From: Sphingomonas bisphenolicum
GTDB lineage: Bacteria > Pseudomonadota > Alphaproteobacteria > Sphingomonadales > Sphingomonadaceae
NCBI RefSeq assembly: GCF_024349785.1
Contig: NZ_AP018817.1
Coordinates: 434,001 to 498,000 of the forward strand
DNA: 64,000 nt
Direction of reading: 5' to 3'
Both the position numbers and the translations under genes were made by a program. Shown here piece after piece: positions 58,743 to 64,000 of the stretch (positions within the stretch are counted from its first letter, which is position 1; each line of letters begins with the position of its first letter). Below the pieces are notes generated by a model. That model saw nothing but the letters and a program-made list of their open reading frames with translations, searched no databases and was not told where the DNA came from.

Positions 58743-60961
58743 CGGAAACGACCCTTCCTTCCACCGAGGCGGAACTGGCTCAACTACGCGAAGACAACCG
58801 CAAGTTGCGCAAGATCAACGCCGCGCTGATCGATCGGGTGGAACGGTCCAGCGACATGGCCGGCAACGCCTTTTCGATGTTCGAAACCGCGATCACACTG
58901 GAAGCGATGGTGCGCGAGCGGACGACCGAGCTGGAAGACGCGCTGGGCAGGCTTGCCACCGCCAATGCCGACCTCGCCCAGGCCCATGCCAGCGCCGAAG
59001 CGGCGCAGCTGCGGCTGCGCGACGCGATCGATTCGATCAACGAAGGCTTCGTGCTGTTCGATGCGGAAGACCGGCTGGTCCTGTTCAACGACGCCTATCT
59101 GGGCTTCTGGCCCGAAATCGCCGACCAGTTGCACGAAGGCATGTCGTTCGAGGATGTCGCGCGGCTGGCCGCGGCGCACCACCGCCCCCCCGGATCGGTG
59201 GTCGCGCCCGACCGCTGGGTGTCCGACCGGCTGGCGCGCCACAGCGTCGCCGATGGCGGCCATGTCCAGGCGCTGGCCGACGACCGCTGGGTCCAGATCA
59301 ACGAACTGCGCACCAGCGAGGGCGGGATCGTCGGTATCTACACCGATATCACCGAAGTGAAGGCGGAGGATGCCCGCAACCGCGCGCTGGAACTGGCCGA
59401 ACGTAATCTGGTGCTGCAATCGACGCTCGACAATCTGTCCGAAGGCGTATGCCTGTTCGATGCGCAGGGACGGGTCGCCGCCTGGAACGAGGCGTTGCAG
59501 CATGTGCTCGACCTGCCCGACGACTGGGCGCAGGAAGGCGCCAGCCATGGCGCGCTGCTCGGCTGGTGCCGCGATCGGCTGGGCATGGCGGACGGGGGCT
59601 GCCTGGACTGGCGGGGCGACCAGCCCGGCGCGGCCCGCCATGCGCTGGTCGCGGCCGGGGATCGTCATTTCGAAGTCCGCAGCACGGCGCTGGAGCGCGG
59701 CGGGCAGGTGATCGGCTTCACGGATGTCACCGACATGCTGCGCGCGCAGGCGGGCCTACAGGAAACCGCCGAGACGCTGGAGCGTCGCGTCGCCGAGCGC
59801 ACCGCCGAACTGCGCGCCGAAGTCGCCGAACGGCGCGAGATCGAGGCGCAGTTGCGGGACGCCAAGACGGCGGCGGAGAAGGCGAACCTGTCCAAGACCA
59901 GCTTCCTCGCCGCCGCCAGCCATGACCTGTTGCAACCGTTGAACGCCGCCCGGCTTTTCGTCGCGGCGCTGGGCGATCGGCGGCTGGCGCTGCCCACCCG
60001 CGCGCTGGTCAACCAGACATCGACCGCGCTCGATTCGGTCGAGGATCTGCTGGAGGCGCTGCTGGAGATCAGTCGGCTCGATGCCGGCGCGATCCAGCCG
60101 GAAATTGGCGACTTCCGCCTCGACACGCTGCTGGGCACGTTGCGGGTGGAATTCGCGCCCGTCGCCCGCGCATCGGGGCTGATGCTGGACATGGCGAACG
60201 AACCGCTCTGGGTCCGCTCCGATATCCGACTGGTGCGGCGCATCCTGCAGAATTTCCTGTCCAACGCGCTGCGCTATACCCAGCAGGGATCGGTGCGGGT
60301 CGATTGCTTGGTCGGCGAACAGGCCATTCGCGTGAGCGTGACCGACAGCGGTCCGGGCATCGCGGCCGACAAGCAGGCGCTGGTGTTCGAGGAGTTCCGC
60401 CGGCTCGACACCCGCACCAGCGGCAAGGGGCTGGGCCTGGCCATCGTCAAGCGGGCGAGCGACATGCTGGGCCATCGCGTGACGCTGGAGTCCGCGCCCG
60501 GCCGCGGATCGACCTTTGCGATCGAGCTGCCGCTGGGCGAACCGGTAGCGGACCTGGACAACGGATCGGAGACGATCGGCCGCGACCGCACGATGCGCGG
60601 TCTCGACGTGCTGGTCATCGACAATGAACGGGCGATCCAGACGGGGATGCGCACGCTGCTGGGCGGCTGGGGCTGCACCGTGCGGACCGCCGGCGGCTTC
60701 GCCGAAGCGACCGGCCTGTTTGCGCCCGGCGAGGCGCCGGACATCATTCTGATCGACTATCATCTCAACGACGGCGAAACGGGCGAAATCGCGCTCGACC
60801 GCCTGCGCGGTCATTTCGCCATGCCGGTTTCCGCCGTCATGATTTCCGCCGATCGCGGCAAGGAGTTGAAGGCGCGGCTCGACGCGCATGGCATCCCGCT
60901 GCTCAACAAGCCGGTCAAGCCGGCCCAGTTGCGGGCGTTGCTGCGGACCATGCTCAAATAG
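58739..60961 (+). CDS. PAS hybrid histidine kinase with receiver domain (NahK/ErcS'-like)
   Basis: The 740-residue cytoplasmic protein begins with a coiled coil (TLPSTEAELAQLREDNRKL), followed by two PAS domains (INEGFVLFDAEDRLVLFND and LSEGVCLFDAQGRVAAWNE) and a second coiled coil. In the HisKA domain H395 lies in AAASHDLLQPLNAARLF. The ATPase has N and G boxes (NFLSNALRY, DSGPGIA, GKGLGLAIVK), and the C-terminal receiver carries D673. No membrane segments are present. Domain order and the FIST partner match NahK (ErcS') of Pseudomonas, which sits in the ethanol-oxidation regulon; the same context is present here. Confidence 0.92.
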   Translation: MTETTLPSTEAELAQLREDNRKLRKINAALIDRVERSSDMAGNAFSMFETAITLEAMVRERTTELEDALGRLATANADLAQAHASAEAAQLRLRDAIDSINEGFVLFDAEDRLVLFNDAYLGFWPEIADQLHEGMSFEDVARLAAAHHRPPGSVVAPDRWVSDRLARHSVADGGHVQALADDRWVQINELRTSEGGIVGIYTDITEVKAEDARNRALELAERNLVLQSTLDNLSEGVCLFDAQGRVAAWNEALQHVLDLPDDWAQEGASHGALLGWCRDRLGMADGGCLDWRGDQPGAARHALVAAGDRHFEVRSTALERGGQVIGFTDVTDMLRAQAGLQETAETLERRVAERTAELRAEVAERREIEAQLRDAKTAAEKANLSKTSFLAAASHDLLQPLNAARLFVAALGDRRLALPTRALVNQTSTALDSVEDLLEALLEISRLDAGAIQPEIGDFRLDTLLGTLRVEFAPVARASGLMLDMANEPLWVRSDIRLVRRILQNFLSNALRYTQQGSVRVDCLVGEQAIRVSVTDSGPGIAADKQALVFEEFRRLDTRTSGKGLGLAIVKRASDMLGHRVTLESAPGRGSTFAIELPLGEPVADLDNGSETIGRDRTMRGLDVLVIDNERAIQTGMRTLLGGWGCTVRTAGGFAEATGLFAPGEAPDIILIDYHLNDGETGEIALDRLRGHFAMPVSAVMISADRGKELKARLDAHGIPLLNKPVKPAQLRALLRTMLK

Positions 60962-61019
60962 GGGCCGCGCAGTCCTCTGGACCTGCCGGGATCAGGCGCT
61001 ACTAGAGGAAGCGAAGCTG

Positions 61020-62618
61020 ATGCAGGGGGACGCAATGCATCCGATGCAATTGTTCGAATTGCTGGTCGCCATGCTGCTGGCGATCATCCTGTTGCATTAT
61101 GCGGCGCACAAGATAGGCCTCCCGCCCGCCGTGGCGCTGCTGACCGGCGGCGCGCTCTTTGCCTTCCTGCCCGGCCTGCCGGTCATCTCGCTCGATCCGG
61201 AACTGGTGCTGGTCGTCTTCCTGCCGCCACTGTTGATGGATGGCGCCTGGTTCATCGCCCTGCGCCACCTCCATCGTCACATGCTGGGCATCATCGCCCT
61301 GGCGGTGGGCGCGGTGGTCTTCACCACGGTGATCGTGGCGGTGGTGACCCACTGGCTGGTGCCGTCCCTGCCGTGGGCCGCCTGCGCGGCGCTGGGTGCG
61401 ATCGTCTCGCCACCGGATGCGGTGTCGGCGCGCGCCGTGCTGCAACATGTCCGCCTGCCCCGTCGCCTGTCCATCCTGCTGGAGGGCGAAAGCCTGTTCA
61501 ACGACGCCAGCGGCCTCGTCCTCTTCCGCTTCGCGATCGCAGCGGGCGTCACCGGGGCGTTCAGCTTGATGGAGGCGATGGAAAGCTTTGCGCTGCTGGC
61601 GATCGGCGGCGCGCTGGTCGGCGCGGCGGTGGGCATGGCCTGGGTCCGGCTGACGCCGCGGCTGGACGACAAATATCTGATGATCGCTTCGTCGCTCCTC
61701 GCACCATGGGCGTCCTACCTGTTGGCGGAGACGGTCCATGTGTCCGGGGTGATCGCCACGGTCACCACGGGACTCATCTGCGGCTGGTTTCAACATGTCG
61801 TGTTTTCCGCCACGGTGCGGATGAACGGCACGGCTTTCTGGGCGGTGATGATCTTCCTGATGGAGGCGTTCGTCTTCCTGCTGATCGGTTCCTCGCTGCG
61901 CGGGGTGATCGACCGGGTCGGCGGCTTCCAACTGGTGCTGGCGCAAATGGCCGGGCCGGTGCTGGCGATCCTGATCGCGCTGACGCTCGCGCGCTTCCTC
62001 TGGGTTTTCGGGTCCGACGGCGTCACCCGCCTGCTACGGGCGATGGGCGTGCGCCGCTATACGCCGATTGGTCCGCGATCGGCGGTGGTGCTGGGCTGGG
62101 CCGGTATGCGCGGCGTTGTGACGCTGGCAGTGGCGCTGAGCGTGCCGGAAGGCTTTCCCGGCCGCGACTTCATCCTCGTCGCCGCCTTCGCGGTCATCAT
62201 CGGCACCGTGCTGATCCAGGGCACCACGCTGGGTGCGGTGATCCGACTGCTGAAGCTGGAGGAACCGGCGAGCGACCGGGCGCGTCTGAGCATGAGCGAG
62301 GCGGAAGCCGCCATGGCGCAGGCGCAGGTCCGGGTGGTCGAGGCCCATGCCTATGACGCCGACGGCACATTGCTGCATCCGCGCCTTCTCGACCGATACC
62401 AGCGCCATGCGACGTTGTCGGTCACCTATGCAGGCCAGGAAGCGGAACATGCGCACATCCTTCATGCGCATTTCGATCTGGTGCTGATGGCGGTGGCGGC
62501 GGGACGGGCCGAATTGCTGCGCCTGCACCGGATCGGGGACATCGACGAACAGACGCTGCACGAACTGGAGCGCGACCTGGACCTGGAGGAAATGAGCGCG
62601 CTGTCGGCAAAGGCTTAG
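61020..62618 (+). CDS. CPA1-family Na+/H+ antiporter
   Basis: The product has about 532 residues from the ATG at 61020 (AGAGGAAG upstream; the ATG at 61035 is an alternative). It has 12 or so membrane helices with ALGAIVSPPDAVSARAVL, the LEGESLFNDASGLVLFRF motif carrying the conserved Asp, and a GWAGMRGVVTLAVAL segment, all typical of bacterial NhaP/YjcE exchangers. A charged cytoplasmic tail follows (about residues 435-532). It may counter the acid or ion load caused by alcohol oxidation, though that is a guess from location. Confidence 0.92.
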   Translation: MQGDAMHPMQLFELLVAMLLAIILLHYAAHKIGLPPAVALLTGGALFAFLPGLPVISLDPELVLVVFLPPLLMDGAWFIALRHLHRHMLGIIALAVGAVVFTTVIVAVVTHWLVPSLPWAACAALGAIVSPPDAVSARAVLQHVRLPRRLSILLEGESLFNDASGLVLFRFAIAAGVTGAFSLMEAMESFALLAIGGALVGAAVGMAWVRLTPRLDDKYLMIASSLLAPWASYLLAETVHVSGVIATVTTGLICGWFQHVVFSATVRMNGTAFWAVMIFLMEAFVFLLIGSSLRGVIDRVGGFQLVLAQMAGPVLAILIALTLARFLWVFGSDGVTRLLRAMGVRRYTPIGPRSAVVLGWAGMRGVVTLAVALSVPEGFPGRDFILVAAFAVIIGTVLIQGTTLGAVIRLLKLEEPASDRARLSMSEAEAAMAQAQVRVVEAHAYDADGTLLHPRLLDRYQRHATLSVTYAGQEAEHAHILHAHFDLVLMAVAAGRAELLRLHRIGDIDEQTLHELERDLDLEEMSALSAKA

Positions 62619-62681
62619 GGATCAGTCCAAACCCGGCTTGAACAGCAGACACATCGGCGAATGCGGACCATGAAGAGGATA

Positions 62682-63320
62682 TCAATCCGCGCCGAAATGC
62701 ACCCGGTTCGCTTTGATGACCGCCTGGGTGCGACTCAAGACGCCCAGCTTCTGGAGGATAGCCGAGACATGCGCCTTGATCGTGGTCATCGACACGTTGA
62801 GGTCATGCGCGATCTGCTTGTTGAGACGGCCGTTGACCAGATGGCCCAGCACCGTCTTCTGCTGCGGCGTCAGGCTGTCGATGCGGCGGGCGATGTCGTC
62901 CTCCTCCGCTGACGGCGTCGCGCCCTCGCCCATCGTTTCGGGCAGGTAGATTTCGCCTGACACGACGCGATGCAAAGCCTCCACGATCGCGCTGCGCTTG
63001 AGCGACTTGGGAATGAAGCCTGCGGCGCCGGCGGCCAGCGCCTCCTGCACGATCGAGCGGTCGAACGCGCCCGACACCATCACCACCGGCAGGATCGGGA
63101 ATCGATCGCGCAGCAGCTTGAGCCCGTCCAGACGGCGCACGTCGGGAATGTTGAGGTCGAGCAGGATCAGGTCGAAATTATCCTGCTTTTCCAGCGTGGC
63201 GACGGCCTCTTCCAGTCCGGCCGCCTCGAAAATCTCGATATTATCGAAACTGATTGCGATCACGCTGCGCAACCCGTCGCGCACCAGGGGATGATCGTCG
63301 ATGATCAGCACCCGCTCCAT
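62682..63320 (-). CDS. LuxR-type response regulator (ErbR/AgmR-like)
   Basis: The product has 212 residues from the ATG at 63320 behind GGGGAAG. It has a receiver domain with the acidic pocket IDDHP, the phosphoacceptor D55 in LILLDLNIPD and the Lys in FIPKS. A C-terminal LuxR helix-turn-helix follows (SLTPQQKTVLGHLVNGRLNKQIA, STIKAH-type TTIKAHVSAIL). This architecture and the location between a PQQ alcohol dehydrogenase and a NahK-like kinase match ErbR/AgmR, the activator of ethanol oxidation genes in Pseudomonas. It reads in the same direction as the dehydrogenase gene, about 155 bp downstream of it. Confidence 0.88.
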   Translation of the reverse strand: MERVLIIDDHPLVRDGLRSVIAISFDNIEIFEAAGLEEAVATLEKQDNFDLILLDLNIPDVRRLDGLKLLRDRFPILPVVMVSGAFDRSIVQEALAAGAAGFIPKSLKRSAIVEALHRVVSGEIYLPETMGEGATPSAEEDDIARRIDSLTPQQKTVLGHLVNGRLNKQIAHDLNVSMTTIKAHVSAILQKLGVLSRTQAVIKANRVHFGAD

Positions 63321-63476
63321 CACCGCTTCCCCGCCCATATAAAGCCCCATATCCTGCCCCTGCCCATGATGATCGGACACATCATGGGACGTGGCAAGCC
63401 GCAATGCGCCGGGCGGGATGGCCGGGGCCGATTGCGCATAATATCCACGTCCCATGACGATCATTTGCCTGGTTCC

Positions 63477-64000
63477 TTATTTAGGCAGCTTGAACACCCA
63501 AAGGGCGCCGCCTTGGTTGATGTCCTTGAACGACTTGGCGACTTCGCCGCCCCACAGCGGCACCGCGCCGCCCCAGCCGGACATCACCGCCACATATTGT
63601 TCGCCATCCTGTTCCCAGGTGACAGGTGATCCGACCACGCCCGACCCGGTCTGGAACTTCCACAATTCCTGGCCGGTCTTGGCGTCGAACGCCTTGAGGA
63701 AACCTTCGGGCGTGCCCGTGAAGACGAGGTTGCCGCCGGTCGTCAGAACGCCGCCCCACAAAGGCGCCTTGTTCTTATATTCCCACACGATCTTGCCGGT
63801 CTTGGGGTCCATCGCCCGCAATGCGCCGATATGATCCTCCGCGATCGACTTGATGGTGAAGCCCGCGCCCAGATAGGCCGCACCCTTCTTGTAGGCGATG
63901 GGCTCGTTCCAGATATCCATGCCCCAGTCGTTGGATGGGATGTAGAACAGGCCGGTATCCTGGCTGTAAGCCATCGGCATCCAGTTCTTGCCGCCCAGGA
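63477..64000 (-). CDS. exaA: PQQ-dependent alcohol dehydrogenase, C-terminal part (cut by window edge)
   Basis: About 174 residues of the C-terminus are inside the window. They include [11 protein letters not shown], then [12 protein letters not shown], propeller repeats with tryptophan-docking motifs ([39 protein letters not shown]) and [11 protein letters not shown], ending in ALWVFKLPK. These are hallmarks of methanol/ethanol-type quinoproteins. No C-terminal cytochrome c domain is present, so it is a soluble type I enzyme that needs a separate electron acceptor, for which the pseudoazurin is a candidate. The PQQ- and metal-binding residues lie outside the window. Confidence 0.93.
   Translation of the reverse strand, partial: LGGKNWMPMAYSQDTGLFYIPSNDWGMDIWNEPIAYKKGAAYLGAGFTIKSIAEDHIGALRAMDPKTGKIVWEYKNKAPLWGGVLTTGGNLVFTGTPEGFLKAFDAKTGQELWKFQTGSGVVGSPVTWEQDGEQYVAVMSGWGGAVPLWGGEVAKSFKDINQGGALWVFKLPK

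Overview
The window is about 64 kb of high-GC DNA that looks like the chromosome of an alphaproteobacterium of the order Sphingomonadales (Sphingobium/Sphingomonas-like). This is inferred from the gene neighbourhoods (infA-maf-rng-yacG next to tRNA-Phe, DUF1489, DUF2490, DUF4168), the protein families and the codon bias; no database search was possible. Long antisense open frames are common here and nearly all are shadows of GC-rich genes.

Layout. 1-2.6 kb (minus strand): truncated hydantoinase/oxoprolinase, a D-amino-acid-oxidase-like flavoenzyme and a small hypothetical. 2.7-6.4 kb: a probable DNA-repair cassette, with a radical SAM protein behind a LexA-type box and a DUF4130-UdgX fusion, separated by a small membrane protein and a hemerythrin protein. 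6.5-14.2 kb: outer-membrane protein, two lipoproteins, cyclophilin, MgtE, DUF1489 and PEP carboxylase. 14.3-15.2 kb: an AT-rich pair (Panacea-domain protein and an overlapping small protein), probably a toxin-antitoxin module, with a second LexA-type box at its promoter. 15.3-34.4 kb: housekeeping genes: HerA/DUF87-like ATPase, LMW phosphatase, K+-independent H+-pyrophosphatase, GAF-GGDEF cyclase, S9 and M13 peptidases, bioF-bioD and a separate bioA, a cation/proton antiporter, an OmpA lipoprotein, infA, maf, RNase E/G and yacG.

34.5-45.4 kb is a mobile region lying between tRNA-Phe and a convergent tRNA-Gly. It holds a tyrosine integrase, a DUF4062 gene broken by a 954-bp IS5-family element and by a frameshift, an inverted 151-bp copy of the tRNA-Phe 3' end plus island end, a resolvase remnant, and two apparently identical 2519-bp IS21-family elements flanking a fragment of a different IS21 element.

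45.8-52.3 kb carries a PaoABC-type molybdo-iron-sulfur-flavin aldehyde oxidoreductase operon, a TonB-dependent receptor and a DUF1330 protein. 52.5-64 kb is a PQQ-linked alcohol oxidation locus: MBL hydrolase and SoxYZ-like carrier of the quinoprotein relay type, CXXCW-motif protein, pseudoazurin, ExaC-like aldehyde dehydrogenase, DUF779, a FIST (NosP-like) sensor, a NahK/ErcS'-like hybrid kinase, a Na+/H+ antiporter, an ErbR/AgmR-like regulator and, at the right edge, the C-terminus of a PQQ alcohol dehydrogenase. Together these give periplasmic alcohol oxidation, cytoplasmic aldehyde removal, a soluble copper electron carrier and the regulators.
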